A stretch of DNA of 64,000 bases from Portulaca oleracea (GCA_029582165.1 CM055876.1:14507001-14571000), one strand, 5' to 3'; positions 32,532 through 45,437 are shown, numbered from the stretch's first letter. Numbers and translations are program-made. Notes: a model not told the origin generated them from the sequence alone.

Positions 32532-32618
32532 GTGAATGTGTCATCATCTTTTCCTAATGAAGACTTACCTTTTAGGTTGCTTTTCTGTTTTGTCCATCCT
32601 TGATGTATCCTCGAAAGG

Positions 32619-33413
32619 TTAGATTTTTCTTGTATAATCTTCTGACCCTCTAGCCATCATTGCCATTGTATCTTCCTCCTCATCATCATCTGACTCACTG
32701 TCAGATTTACATACTGCCTTGAGGGCAATTTCCTTGGGTTCTGAAAGGTCATTCAATTGGATCTCATAGGCCAATAGTTTTCCAACGAGTTCCCCCAACT
32801 TGAGGCCCTTGAGATCTTGAGCTTCTTCAATGGCTGTGACTTTTAGACCCCATTTTCTTCTGGGCAGACATCGGAGGACCTTTCTAATTTGTTCCTCATT
32901 TGGGTAGGTTTTTCCCAGAGGTATGAGGTGGTTGGTGATGCTGCTGAATCTTTTGAACATCTTTTCAATAGTCTCATTTTCTTTCATTCTGAAGGCCTCA
33001 TACTTCTGGACAAGGATATCTTCTTTGGTGTCCTTGACTTGACTTGTGCCTTCATATGAGGTTATCAAGTATTCCCAAACCTGTTTCGCAGTTTCACAAT
33101 CAGATATACGTTAAAAATCATTCGAATTTAAACTGCAAAAAATCAAGTTTAGGGCATGAGTATTTTTTCTCAATTGCTCCAACTCTTTCTTCGTCATTTC
33201 AGATCTTTTCTTTCGGACATCTTGACCAGCACTGTTCTTCTTCGAGGGAGTAGGATAATCTCCCTCGGTAGCCACAATCCAGAGGTCCTCATCTTGGTCC
33301 TTGAGGAAGATTTCCGTTTTCCTTTTACACATTCGATAGTTTTCTCCAATGAGGAGAGGTGCTCTTGTCCATGAGCGTCCTTGAGGAGCTTCGATTGTGT
33401 TGAGGCCGGCCAT
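32619..33413 (-). pseudogene. Unit 1 gag, N-terminal half (UBN2 capsid)
   Basis: The true ATG is at 33413 (MAGLNTIEAPQGRSW). The capsid part includes LIGENYRM, then ITSYEGTSQVK, MFKRFSSITNHLI and LGKTYPNEEQIRKVLRCLP, the gag-polypeptide UBN2 pattern. TAA at 33111-33113 interrupts the frame at about codon 101. The end differs from other units by one lost base near 32645 (GSEDYTRKI). The usual WKRQ is CKRK here. Confidence 0.87.
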
Positions 33414-33456
33414 GATCTTTACCACGAGTTGTTAGACTCTTGAGATCTGTGGACCT

Positions 33457-33468
33457 GCTCTGATACCA
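33457..33468 (-). other. Primer binding site of unit 1
   Basis: The minus strand reads TGGTATCAGAGC, two bases from LTR 2; the same site precedes each later LTR (for example 36688-36699, 39909-39920, 43129-43140 and 46366-46377). Confidence 0.9.
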
Positions 33469-33470
33469 AT

Positions 33471-34261
33471 TAAAATAACCCTAGAGGGGGGTGATTAGGG
33501 TTATGTAAATAATTCTGGACTTCAATCAACACAACTCGGTTAATAGCACTTTTATATAGTCAAAGATACTTCTTTATTGAATAATTAAAAGTGCTTAAAA
33601 GGAGGAGGTTACAACTCAGCTCGACAGAGAACTTATGAGGTCCTCAATTGGCCTACCAGAATTGAAGACGCAGCAGACGTCTTCCGGATTAGAGGCCTCA
33701 CAGTGGAGGCGATTACAACCAGTGACCTCACTTGACAGAGAGGCACTTATCTAACTTCAAGTTCAAGACCTTAGAGGTCCTCACCAGTTTAACCACTGGT
33801 TTCAACAAAAGCTCACCATTACAATAATGGTTACACTCAGAATATTCACTCAATATTCCTACACTCAGAACTTTCTTTCACAAAGTTCCTACTACTGATT
33901 TTCTTGCTTGGAAATCAATACTCTTCAATGTAGGTATGCAGTCGTATATATATATTTGGGAGTTGGAGGCAGCAACGACTTCTTTATTCTCCAAGGGATA
34001 GTTTCCATTCTTGAGCTCTCTTCCAAATCTTCCTTTATTTGCTTTCCATAAGGATGATATATGGAAATAAGGAAGGTATCGATTATTGTATGAGATCATG
34101 CAGAATAATAGAAAGTATATTTTAGGGTTTGTATAAGATACTTCCCTAAATTTCTGTCATTCAAACAAAACCTTGATACTGTCGTTGGAGGTCCTCGGAG
34201 TGTATTGCAATGAGGTCCTCAGAGCATTTTGTGATGAGGTCCTCTGAGTTGAAATTCTTCA
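33471..34261 (-). repeat. Array LTR 2, 791 bp
   Basis: The first bases are TAAAATAACC: the terminal TG is TA. It has the short form AAATCTTCCTTTATTTG near 34025, lacking about 9 bp, as in LTRs 3 and 6. Confidence 0.92.
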
Positions 34262-34854
34262 ATCTCCCCCTTTTTGTTTGAAAGACAAAACTTCCTGGAT
34301 GCTGCTTTTATACATGCATTCTCAATGTACAGCAAATATGGACAATAGATGCAACAATACATTCTTAAAATAGAGTATCATATTGTAGCAAGCAACAGTT
34401 CACCATATTGTTTCTGTTACAGACCAAGGATATCTCCCCCTTTTTATCTTTCAGACAAAAGGGAAACAGGAAAGTACAAGTACTAAATTGTGTAGCAAAA
34501 AAAAAAAAAAAACAGAGGAAGAGGGAGAGGAAGAAGAAGGGATAGGAGGAAAAGAGATGATAAGGACACCTTGACTAGGCCCTGATTAAATTTTGAGGTG
34601 CCCGAGAGGCCATGCTGATGAGGACATTAGAGGTCCAGGCATGCAGTGAGTTGACGAACCTGGGAGGAGGAGAGAGACCATATGTAGGGAGGATGGATGA
34701 TAGGACTCCCCCTCAATTTGACAGCTTGTGCATAGGTTGAGATCCTCATAGTAGACGACTCCCCCTCAAATGGTGCGGGTGGTGTAGTTTCACGACCTTC
34801 CCAATGTCTAGGATCTTGTCTTGAATTTTGTCTCCAAAGGTCACTATTGCATTC

Positions 34855-35760
34855 TTATTGATTTTCAGTTTGAAGAGCTTGGTTGGATCTTTGTGTTTGA
34901 GGCATACCTGTAATAGAAGACACTATACCTTTCTTAGTCTCTGACCTAGGATGAGATCGTTGAAATGTGGCCTTTCGGACCCAGATTTTAGTAATGCACG
35001 GAGGTCTAGTTCCTTTAGACAGGGGATTTGATGAGGTCCTTATTTTCTTTTCTGTAGGAGGTCTTCTATGATGATTTTCTCTGAGAGGCGGAATGTTTGG
35101 GATAGGAAGGAGATGTCCTTTGTTGGCATGGAAAGGAGGACTTTTGGACCGATAGTTTTTGAGAGGTGGTGTACTGGGTGTGGGAAGGAGAGGTCCTCTG
35201 GGAGGATGATTTGTAGAAATTTTGGTCTGAGGTTGAGAACAGGGGGTTGTGGAGACTGGTTTGATTTGGTAAGGATTGGAATTATTGACTGCCTCATTGG
35301 ATAATTGAGTGATGGTTTTATAGCAGTCTTCGACCTCAAGAGACAGTATATTGCTTTCTGTGAACAGGAGGTCATTTTGAGAGTTCAGGCTTTCTATGGC
35401 CTCACAGAGACTTTGATCATGGTTGGTAAGGTGCTTGATTCTTTCTATCAAGGATTTAGAGTATTTAAAAAGATGCATACACTTATGAACAAGATGTAAT
35501 GGTGAAAGATTAAGGAGGTCATCAATGTTTACCTCGTCATGAGATGAGGTTGGATCTTGATCCTCACTTGTGTTTGCCATCAGACATACATTTGTTATTT
35601 CTTCTACCTCACTGTGGCCTTCACTGGAATCACTATCACTCCATGTTGCCATCATTGCCTCATGGTTATGCCGTTGAGGTCGACTTTTTCTCTTGTCTTT
35701 GTTTCTTATGGTGTGAGGGCAATCCTTCATAAGGTGTTTTGAGCTTCCACAAACAAAACA
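34855..35760 (-). CDS. Unit 2 gag C-terminal half with intact zinc knuckle
   Basis: Open for about 300 codons. The CCHC knuckle CFVCGSSKHLMKDC is intact just upstream of KDCPHTIRN. The Ser/Asp-rich, coiled-coil and Pro-rich parts and KIWVRKATFQRSHP follow. It is not in frame with the N-terminal half: every unit has a frame break near the knuckle (here about 35820). Confidence 0.8.
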   Translation of the reverse strand, partial: CFVCGSSKHLMKDCPHTIRNKDKRKSRPQRHNHEAMMATWSDSDSSEGHSEVEEITNVCLMANTSEDQDPTSSHDEVNIDDLLNLSPLHLVHKCMHLFKYSKSLIERIKHLTNHDQSLCEAIESLNSQNDLLFTESNILSLEVEDCYKTITQLSNEAVNNSNPYQIKPVSTTPCSQPQTKISTNHPPRGPLLPTPSTPPLKNYRSKSPPFHANKGHLLPIPNIPPLRENHHRRPPTEKKIRTSSNPLSKGTRPPCITKIWVRKATFQRSHPRSETKKGIVSSITGMPQTQRSNQALQTENQ

Positions 35761-35801
35761 AGTGAATGTGTCATCATCTTTTCCTAATGAGGACTTACCT
35801 T

Positions 35802-36644
35802 TTAGGTTGCTTTTCTGTTTTGTCCATCCTTGATGTATCCACGAAAGGTTAGATTTTTCTTGTATAATCTTCTGAACCCTCTAGCCATCATTGCCATTGT
35901 ATCTTCCTCCTCATCATCATCTGACTCACTGTCAGATTTACATACTGCCTTGAGGGTAATTTCCTTGGGTTCTGAGAGGTCATTCAATTGGATCTCATGG
36001 GCCAATAGTTTTCCAATGAGTTGCTCCAGCTTGAGGGCCTTGACATCTTGAGCTTCTTCAATGGCTGTGACTTTTAGACCCCATTTTCTTCTGGGCAGAC
36101 ATCGGAGGACCTTTCTAATTTGTTCCTCATTTGGGTAGGTTTTTCCCAGAGATATGAGGTGGTTGGTGATGCTGCTGAATCTTTTGAACATCTCTTCAAT
36201 TGTCTCATTTTCCTTCATTCTGAAGGCCTCATACTTCTGGATAATGATATCTACTTTGGTGTCCTTGACTTGACTTGTGCCTTCATATGAGGTTATCAAG
36301 TAATCCCAAACCTGTTTCGTAGTTTCACAATCAGATATACGTTAAAAATCATTCGAATTTAAGCTGCAATAAATCAAGTTTAGGGCATGAGTATTTTTTC
36401 TCAATTTCTCCAACTCTTTCTTGGTCATTTCAGATCTTTTCTTTGGGACATCTTGACCAGCACTGTTCTTCTTCGTGGGAGTAGGATAATCTCCCTCGGT
36501 AACCACAATCCAGAGGTCCTCATCTTGGTCCTTGAGGAAGATTTCCATTTGCCTTTTCCACATTCTATAGTTTTCTCCAATGAGGAGAGGTGCTCTTGTC
36601 CATGAGCGTCCTTGAGGAGCTTCGGTTGTGTTGAGGCCGACCAT
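35802..36644 (-). pseudogene. Unit 2 gag, N-terminal half
   Basis: ATG at 36644 (MVGLNTTEAPQ). Full UBN2 pattern, ending GYIKDGQNRKAT. The shared TAA is at 36342-36344. Confidence 0.87.
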
Positions 36645-36701
36645 GATCTTTACCACGAGTTGTTAGACTCTTGAGATCTGTGGACCTGCTCTGATACCAA
36701 T

Positions 36702-37493
36702 TGAAATAACCCTAGAGGTAAGGTAATTAGGGTTATGTAAATAATTCAGGACTTCAATCAACACAACTCGGTTAATAGCACTTTTATATAATCAAAGATA
36801 CTTCTTTATTGAATAATTAAAAGTGCTTAAAAGGAGGAGGTTACAACTCAGCTCGACAGAGAACTTATGAGGTCCTCAATTGGCCTACCAGAATAGAAGG
36901 CGCAGCAGACGTCTTCCGGATTAGTGGCCTCACAGTGGAGGCGATTACAACCAGTGACCTCACTTGACAGAGAGGCACTTATCTAACTTCAAGTTCACGA
37001 CCTTAGAGGCCCTCACCAGTTTAACCACTGGTTACAACAAAAGCTCACCATTACAATAATGGTTACACTCAGAATATTCACTCAATATTCCTACACTCAG
37101 AACTTTCTTTCACAAAGTTCCTACTACTGATTTTCTTGCTTGGAAATCAATACACTTCAATGTAGGTATGTAGCAGTATATATATATTTGGGAGTTGGAG
37201 GCAGCAACGACTTCTTTATTCTCTAAGGGATAGTTTCCATTCTTGAGCTCTCTTCCAAATCTTCCTTTATTTGCTTTCCATAAGGATGATATCTGGAAAT
37301 AAGGAAGGTATCGATTATTGTATGAGATCATGCAGAATAATAGAAAGTATATTTTAGGGTTTGTATAAGATACTTCCCTAAATTTCTGTCTTACAAACAA
37401 AACCTTGATGCTATCGTTGGAGGTCCTCGGAGTGTATTGCAATGAGGTCCTCAGAGCTTTTTGTGATGAGGTCCTCAGAGTTGAGATTCTTCA
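36702..37493 (-). repeat. Array LTR 3, 792 bp
   Basis: It starts TGAAATAACCCTAGAGGTAA; the GAGGTAAGGTAA variant is shared with LTRs 4 and 5. Short form near 37260. Confidence 0.92.
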
Positions 37494-37857
37494 ATCTCCC
37501 CCTTTTTGTTTGAAAGACAAAATTTCCTGGATGCTGCTTCTATACATGCATTCTCAATGTACATCAAATATTGACAATAGATGCAACAATACATTCTTAA
37601 AATAGAGTATCATATAGTAGCAAGCAACAGTTCACCATATTGTTTCTGTTACAGACCAAGGATATCTCCCCCTTTTTATCTTTCAGACATAAGGGAAACA
37701 GGAGAGTACAAGTACTAAATTGTGTAGCAAAAAAAAAAAAAAACAGAGGAAGAGGGAGAGGAAAAAGAAGGGATAGGAGGAAAAGAGATGATGTGGACAC
37801 CTTGACCAGGCCCTGATTAAATTTTGAGGTGCCCGAGAGGCCATGCTGATGAGGACA

Positions 37858-38982
37858 TTAGAGGTCCAGGCATGCAGTGAGTTGACGAACCTGGGAGGAG
37901 GAGAGAGACCACATGTAGGGAGGATGGATGATAGGACTCCCCCTCAATTTGACAGCTTGTGCATAGGTTGAGATCCTCATAGTAGACGACTCCCCCTCAA
38001 ATGGTGCGGGTGGTGTAGTTTCACGACCTTCCCAATGTCTAGGATCTTGTCTTGAATTTTGTCTCCAAAGGTCACTATTGCTTTTTATTTGACTTTCAGT
38101 TTGAAGAGCTTGGTTGGATCTTTGTGTTTGAGGCATACCTGTAATAGAAGACACTATACCTTTCTAGGTCTCTGACCTAGGATGAGATCGTTGAAATGTG
38201 GCCTTTGGGACCCAGATTTTAGTAATGCACGGAGGTCTAGTTCCTTTAGACAGGGGATTTGATGAGGTCCTTATTTTATTTTCTGTAGGAGGTCCTCTAT
38301 GATGATTTTCTCTGAGAGGCGGAATGTTTGGGATTGGAAGGACATGTCCTTTGTTGGCATGGAAAGGAGGACTTTTGGACCGATAGTTTTTGAGAGGTGG
38401 TGTACTGGGTGTGGGAAGGAGAGGTCCTCTGGGAGGATGATTTGTAGGAATTTTGGTCTGAGGTTGAGAACAGGGGGTTGTGGAGATTGGTTTGCTTTGG
38501 TAAGGATGGGAATTATTGACTGCCTCATTGGATAATTGAGTGATGGTTTTATAGCAGTCTTCGACCTCAAGAGACAGTCTATTGCTTTCTGTGAACAGGA
38601 GGTCAATTTGAGAGTTCAGGCTTTCTATGGCCTCACAGAGACTTTGAACATGGTTGGTAAGGTGCTTGATTCTTTCTATCAAGGATTTAGAGTATTTAAA
38701 AAGATGCATACACTTATGAACAAGATGTAATGGTGAAAGATTAAGGAGGTCATCAATGTTTCCCTGGTTATGAGATGAGGTTGGATCTTGATCCTCACTT
38801 GTGTTTGCCATCAGACATACATTTGTTATTTCTTCTACCTCACTGTGGCCTTCACTGGAATCACTATCACTCCATGTTGCCATCATTGCCTCATGGTTAT
38901 GCCGTTGAGGTCGACTTTTTCTCTTGTCTTTGTTTCTTATGGCGTGAGGGCAATCCTTCATATGCTGCCACAAACAAAACAA
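37858..38982 (-). CDS. Unit 3 gag C-terminal half
   Basis: Open from 38982 to 38164 (272 codons), then a second piece 38154-37858. The 13-bp deletion at about 38963 removes the first knuckle half, identical to unit 1 but absent from unit 2. HNQGN replaces HDEVN. Confidence 0.78.
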
Positions 38983-39022
38983 GTGAATGTGTCATCATCT
39001 TTTCCTAATGAGGATTTACCTT

Positions 39023-39865
39023 TTAGGTTGCTTTTCTGTTTTTTCCATCCTTGATGTATCCACGAAAGGTTAGATTTTTCTTGTATAATCTTCTGAACCC
39101 TCTAGCCATCATTGCCATTGTATCTTCCTTCTCATCATCATCTGACTCACTGTCAGATTTACATACTGCCTTGAGGGTAATTTCCTTGGGTTCTGAGAGG
39201 TCATTCAATTGGATCTCATAGGCCAATAGTTTTCCAATGAGTTCCTCCAGCTTGAGGGCCTTGAGATATTGAGCTTCTTCAATGGCTGTGACTTTTAGAC
39301 CCCATTTTCTTCTGGGCAGACATCGGAGGACCTTTCTAATTTGTTCCTCATTTGGGTAGGTTTTTCCTAGAGATATGAGGTGGTTGGTGATGCTGCTGAA
39401 TCTTTTGAACATCTCTTCAATTGTCTCATTTTCCTTCATTCTGAAGGCCTCATACTTCTGGACAATGATATCTACTTTGGTGTCCTTGACTTGACTTGTG
39501 CCTTCATATGAGGTTATCAAGTAATCCCAAACCTGTTTCGTAGTTTCACAATCAGATATACGTTAAAAATCATTCGAATTTAAACTGCAATAAATCAAGT
39601 TTAGGGCATGAGTATTTTTTCTCAATTTCTCCAACTCTTTCTTGGTCATTTCAGATCTTTTCTTTGGGACATCTTGACCAGCACTGTTCTTCTTCGTGGG
39701 AGTAGGATAATCTCCCTCGGTAACCACAGTCCAGAGGTCCTCATCTTGGTCCTTGAGGAAGATTTCCGTTTGCCTTTTCCACATTCTATAGTTTTCTCCA
39801 ATGAGGAGAGGTGCTCTTGTCCATGAGCGTCCTTGAGGAGCTTCGGTTGTGTTGAGGCCGGGCAT
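39023..39865 (-). pseudogene. Unit 3 gag, N-terminal half
   Basis: ATG at 39865 (MPGLNTTEAPQ). Shared TAA at 39563-39565. Otherwise open to 39023. Confidence 0.87.
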
Positions 39866-39922
39866 GATCTTTACCACGAGTTGTTAGACTCTTGAGATCT
39901 GTTGACCTGCTCTGATACCAAT

Positions 39923-40717
39923 TGAAATAACCCTAGAGGTAAGGTAACTAGGGTTATGTAAATAATTCTGGACTTCAATCAACACAACTCGGTTAATAGC
40001 TCTTTTATATAATCAAAACTTCTTTATTGAATAATTAAAAGTGCTCAAAAGGAGGATGTTACAACTCAGCTCGACAGAGAACTTATGAGGTCCTCAATTG
40101 GCCTACCAGAATAGAAGACGCAGCAGACGTCTTCCGGATTAGAGGCCTCACAGTGGAGGCGATTACAACCAGTGACCTCACTTGACAGAGAGGCACTTAT
40201 CTAACTTCAAGTTCACGACCTTAGAGGTCCTCACCAGTTTAACCACTGGTTACAAAAAGTTAACCATTACAATAATGGTTACACTCAGAATATTCACTCA
40301 ATATTCCTATACTCAGAACTTTCTTTCACAAAGTTCCTACTACTGATTTTCTTGCTTGGAAATCAATACTCTTCAATGTAGGTATGCATCCGTATATATA
40401 TATTTGGGAGTTGGAGGCAACAACGACTTCTTTATTCTCCAAGGGATAGTTTCCATTCTTGAGCTCTATTCCAAATCTTCTTGGTTTCCTTTATTTGCTT
40501 TCCATAAGGATGATATCTGGAAATAAGGAAGGTATCGATTATTGTATGAGATCATGCAGAATAATAGAAAGTATATTTTATGGTTTGTATAAGATACTTC
40601 CCTAAATTTCTGTCTTTCAAACAAAACCTTGATGCTATCGTTGGAGGTCCTCGGAGTGTATTGCAATGAGGTCCTCAGAGATTTTTGTGATGAGGTCCTC
40701 AGAGTTGAGATTCTTCA
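39923..40717 (-). repeat. Array LTR 4, 795 bp
   Basis: GAGGTAAGGTAACTAGGG variant. Deletions near 40016 (ATCAAAACTTC) and 40255 relative to its neighbours. Confidence 0.92.
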
Positions 40718-41073
40718 ATCTCCCCCTTTTTGTTTGAAAGACAAAATTTCCTGGATGCTGCTTCTATACATGCATTCTCAATGTACAACAAATATGGACA
40801 ATAGATGCAACAATACATTCTTAAAATAGAGTATCATATAGTAGCAAGCAACAGTTCACCATATTGTTTCATATGCATCAAGGATATCTCCCCTTTTTAT
40901 CTTTCGCATGTATGGAAACAGGAGAGTACAAGTACTAAATTGTGTCGCAAAAAAAAAAACAGAGGAAGAGGGAGAGGAAGAAGAAGGGATAGGAGGAAAA
41001 GAGATGATGAGGACACCTTGACCAGGCCCTGATTAAATTTTGAGGTGCCCGAGAGGCCATGCTGATGAGGACA

Positions 41074-42207
41074 TCAGAGGTCCAGGCATGCAGTGAGTTG
41101 ACGAACCTGGGAGGAGGAGAGAGACCACATGTAGGGAGGATGGATGATAGGACTCCCCCTCAATTTGACAGCTTGTGCATAGTTTGAGGTCCTCATAGTA
41201 GACGACTCCCCCTCAAATGGTGCGGGTGGTGTTGTTTCACGACCTTCCCAATGTCTAGGATCTTGTCTTGAATTTTGTCTCCAAAGGTCACTCTTGCATT
41301 CTTGTTGATTTTCAGTTTGAAGAGCTTGGTTGGATCTTTGTGTTTGAGGCATACCTGTAATAAGAGACACTATACCTTTCTTGGTCTCTGACCAAGGATG
41401 AGATCGTTGAAATGTGGCCTTTGGGACCCAGATTTTAGTAATTCACGGAAGTCTAGTTCCTTTAGAAAGGGGATTTGATGAGGTCCTTATTTTATTTTCT
41501 GTAGGAGGTCCTCTATGATGATTTTCTCAGAGAGGCGGAATGTTTGGGATTGGAAGGAGATGTCCTTTGTTGGCATGGAAAGGAGGACTTTTGGACCGAT
41601 AGTTTTTGAGAGGTGGTGTACTGGGTGTGGGAAGGAGAGGTCCTCTGGGAGGATGATTTGTAGGAATTTTGGTCTGAGGTTGAGAACAGGGGGTTGTAGA
41701 GACTGGTTTTCTTTGGTAAGGATGGGAATTATTGACTGCCTCATTGGATAATTGAGTGATGGTTTTATAGCAGTCTTCGACCTCAAGAGACAGTCTATTG
41801 CTTTCTGTGAACAGGAGGTCAATTTGAGAGTTCAGGCTTTCTATGGCCTCACAGAGACTTTGAACATGGTTGGTAAGGTGCTTGATTCTTTCTATCAAGG
41901 ATTTAGAGTATTTAAAAAGATGCATACACTTATGAACAAGATGTAATGGTGAAAGATTAAGGAGGTCATCAATGTTTACCTCGTCATGAGATGAGGTTGG
42001 ATCTTGATCCTCACTTGTGTTTGCCATGAGACATACATTTGTTATTTCTTCTACCTCACTGTGGCGTTCACTGGAATCACTATCACTCCATGTTGCCATC
42101 ATTGCCTCATGGTTATGCCGTTGAGGTCGACTTTTTCTCTTGTCTTTGTTTCTTATGGTGTGAGGGCAATCCTTCATAAGGTGTTTTGAGCCGCCACAAA
42201 CAAAACA
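41074..42207 (-). pseudogene. Unit 4 gag, C-terminal half
   Basis: Intact knuckle sequence near 42165-42207 (CFVCGGSKHLMKDC). Open from 42177 to 41527, then a frame change in the Pro-rich part. The tail 41370-41074 is open in another frame. The interior near 40866-40910 is rearranged (CATATGCATC, CGCATGTATGG) compared with other units. Confidence 0.75.
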
Positions 42208-42248
42208 AGTGAATGTGTCATCATCTTTTCCTAATGAGGACTTACCAT

Positions 42249-43085
42249 TTAGGTTGCTTTTCTGTTTTGTCCATCCTTGATGTATCCTCGAAAGGTTAGA
42301 TTTTTCTTGTATAATCTTCTAAACCCTCTACCCATCATTGCCATTGTGTCTTCCTCCTCATCATCATCTGACTCACTGTCAGATTTACATACTGCCTTGA
42401 GGGTAATTTCCTTGGGTTCTGAGAGGTCATTCAATTGGATCTCATAGGCCAATAGTTTTCCAATGAGTTCCTCCAGCTTGAGGGCCTTGAGATCTTGAGC
42501 TTCTTCAATGGCTGTGACTTTTAGACCCCATTTTCTTCTGGGCAGACATCGGAGGACCTTTCTAATTTGTTCCTCATTTAGGTAGGTTTTTCCCAGAGAT
42601 ATGAGGTGGTTGGTGATGCTGCTGAATCTTTTGAACATCTCTTCAATTGTCTCATTTTCCTTCATTCTGAAGGCCTCATACTTCTGGACAATGATATCTA
42701 CTTTGGTGTCCTTGACTTGACTTGTGCCTCATATGAGGTTATCAAGTAATCCCAAACCTGTTTCGCAGTTTCACAATCAGATATACGTTAAAAATCATTC
42801 GAATTTAAACTGCAATAAATCAAGTTTAGGGCATGAGTATTTTTTCTCAATTTCTCCAACTCTTTCTTGGTCATTTCAGATCTTTTCTTTGGGACATCTT
42901 GACCAAAGATCGTTCTTCGTGGGAGTAGGATAATCTCCCAGAACCACAATCCAGAGGTCCTCATCTTGGTCCTTGAGGAAGATTTCCGTTTGCCTTTTCC
43001 ACATTCTATAGTTTTCTCCAATGAGGAGAGGTGCTCTTGTCCATGAGCGTCCTTGAGGAGCTTCGGTTGTGTTGAGGCCGGCCAT
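42249..43085 (-). pseudogene. Unit 4 gag, N-terminal half
   Basis: ATG at 43085. Small indels at 42900-42945 shift the frame within GDYPTPTK. Shared TAA at 42788-42790. One or two bases are lost near 42728 before ITSYEGT. Confidence 0.82.
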
Positions 43086-43142
43086 GATCTTTACCACGAG
43101 TTGTTAGACTCTTGAGATTTGTGGACCTGCTCTGATACCAAT

Positions 43143-43942
43143 TGAAATAACCCTAGAGGTAAGGTAATTAGGGTTATGTAAATAATTCTGGACTTCAATC
43201 AACACAACTCGGTTAATAGCACTTTTATATCATCAAAGATACTTCTTTATTGAACAATTAAAAGTGCTTAAAAGGAGGAGGTTACAACTCAGCTCGACAG
43301 AGAACTTATGAGGTCCTCAATTGGCCTACCAGAATTGAAGACGCAGCAGACGTCTTCCGGATTAGAGGCCTCACAGTGGAGGCGATTACAACCAGTGACC
43401 TCACTTGACAGAGAGGCACTTATCTAACTTAAAGTTCACGACCTTAGAGGTCCTCACCAGTTTAACCACTGGTTACAACAAAAGCTCACCATTACAATAA
43501 TGGTTACACTCAGAATATTCACTCAATATTCCTACACTCAGAACTTTCTTTCACAAAGTTCCTACTACTGATTTTCTTGCTTGGAAATCAATACTCTTCA
43601 ATGTAGGTATGCAGCCGTATATATATATTTGGGAGTTGGAGGCAGCAACGACTTCTTTATTTTCCAAGGGATAGTTTCCATACTTGAGCTCTCTTCCAAA
43701 TCTTCTTGGTTTCCTTTATTTGCTTTCCATAAGGATGATATCTGGAAATAAGGAAGGTATCGATTATTGTATGAGATCATGCAAAATAATAGAAATTATA
43801 TTTTAGGGTTTGTATAAGATACTTCCCTAAATTTCTGTCTTTCAAACAAAACCTTGATGCTATTGTTGGAGGTCCTCGGAGTGTATTGCAATGAGGTCCT
43901 CAGAGCTTTTTGTGATGAGGTCCTCAGAGTTGAGATTCTTCA
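43143..43942 (-). repeat. Array LTR 5, 800 bp
   Basis: GAGGTAAGGTAATTAGGG variant. Long form with TTGGTTTCC near 43705. Confidence 0.92.
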
Positions 43943-44303
43943 ATCTCCCCCTTTTTGTTTGAAAGACAAAACTTCCTGGATGCTGCTTCTATAAATGCAT
44001 TCTCAATGTACAACAAATATGGACAATAGATGCAACAATACATTCTTAAAATAGAGTATCATATAGTAGCAAGCAACAGTTCACCATATTGTTTCTGTTA
44101 CAGACCAAGGATATCTCCCCCTTTTTATCTTTCAGACAGAAGGGAAACAGGAGAGTACAAGTACTAAATTGTGTCGGAAAAAAAAAAAACAGAGGAAGAG
44201 GGAGAGGAAGAAGAAGGGATAGGAGGAAAAGAGATGATGAGGACACCTTGACCAGGCCCTGATTAAATTTTGAGGTGCCCGAGAGGCCATGCTGATGAGG
44301 AAA

Positions 44304-45437
44304 TCAGAGGTCCAGGCATGTAGTGAGTTGAGGAACCTGGGAGGAGGAGAGAGACCACATGTTGGGAGGATGGATGATAGGACTCCCCCTCAATTTGACA
44401 GCTTGTGCATAGGTCGAGGTCCTCATAGTAGACGACTCCCCCTCAAATGGTGCAGGTGGTGTTGTTTCACGACCTTCCCAATGTCTAGGATCTTGTCTTG
44501 AATTTTGTCTCCAAAGGTCACTCTTGCATTCTTGTTGATTTTCAGTTTGAAGAGCTTGGTTGGATCTTTGTGTTTGAGGCATACCTGTAATAGAAGACAC
44601 TATACCTTTCTTGGACTCTGACCAAGGATGAGATCGTTGAAATGTGGCCTTTGGGACCCAGATTTTAGTAATGCACGGAGGTCTAGTTCCTTTAGACAGG
44701 GGATTTGATGAGGTTCTTATTTTATTTTCTGTAGGAGGTCCTCTATGATGATTTTCTCTTAGAGGCGGAATGTTTGGGATAGGAAGGAGATGTCCTTTGT
44801 TGGCATGGAAAGGAGGACTTTTAGACCGATAGTTTTTGAGATGTGGTGTACTGGGTGTGGGAAGGAGAGGTCCTCTGGGAGGATGATTTGTAGGAATTTT
44901 GGTCTGAGGTTGAGAAGAGGGGGTTGTGGAGACTGGTTTGCTTTGGTAAGGATGGGAATTATTGACTGCCTCATTGGATAATTGAGTGATGGTTTTATAG
45001 CAGTCTTCGACCTCAAGAGACAGTCTATTGCTTTCTGTGAACAGGAGGTCATTTTGAGAGTTCAGGCTTTCTATGGCCTCACAGAGACTTTGAACATGGT
45101 TGGTAAGGTGCTTGATTCTTTCTATCAAGGATTTAGAGTATTTAAAAAGATGCATACACTTATGAACAAGATGTAATGGTGAAATATTAAGGAGGTCATC
45201 AATGTTTACCTCGTCATGAGATGAGGTTGGATCTTGATCCTCACTTGTGTTTGCCATCAGACATACATTTGTTATTTCTTCTACCTCACTGTGGCCTTCA
45301 CTGGAATCACTATCACTCCATCTTGCCATCATTGCCTCATGGTTATGCCGTTGAGGTCGACTTTTTCTCTTGTCTTTGTTTCTTATGGTGTGAGGGCAAT
45401 CCTTCATAAGGTGTTTTGAGCTGCCACAAGCAAAACA
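44304..45437 (-). CDS. Unit 5 gag C-terminal half, longest open copy
   Basis: Open for about 377 codons including the knuckle CFACGSSKHLMKDC (45395-45437). Order: knuckle, basic KRKSRPQRHNH, Ser/Asp-rich part, coiled coil, Pro-rich repeats (PPRGPLLPTPSTP), KIWVPKATFQRSHP, Gln-rich tail. The normal product would be the nucleocapsid end of gag. In a second frame near 44490-44590 lies CLKHKDPTKLFKLKI, then VTFGDK and ILDIGKV, which resemble the copia protease end and mark where the original pol was deleted. Confidence 0.8.
   Translation of the reverse strand, partial: CFACGSSKHLMKDCPHTIRNKDKRKSRPQRHNHEAMMARWSDSDSSEGHSEVEEITNVCLMANTSEDQDPTSSHDEVNIDDLLNISPLHLVHKCMHLFKYSKSLIERIKHLTNHVQSLCEAIESLNSQNDLLFTESNRLSLEVEDCYKTITQLSNEAVNNSHPYQSKPVSTTPSSQPQTKIPTNHPPRGPLLPTPSTPHLKNYRSKSPPFHANKGHLLPIPNIPPLRENHHRGPPTENKIRTSSNPLSKGTRPPCITKIWVPKATFQRSHPWSESKKGIVSSITGMPQTQRSNQALQTENQQECKSDLWRQNSRQDPRHWEGRETTPPAPFEGESSTMRTSTYAQAVKLRGSPIIHPPNMWSLSSSQVPQLTTCLDL

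Noticed and set aside
35068..35732. Recurrent plus-strand ORFs of 60-110 aa in each array unit
   Set aside because: They are antisense shadows of the gag-C reading, repeated only because the unit is repeated.
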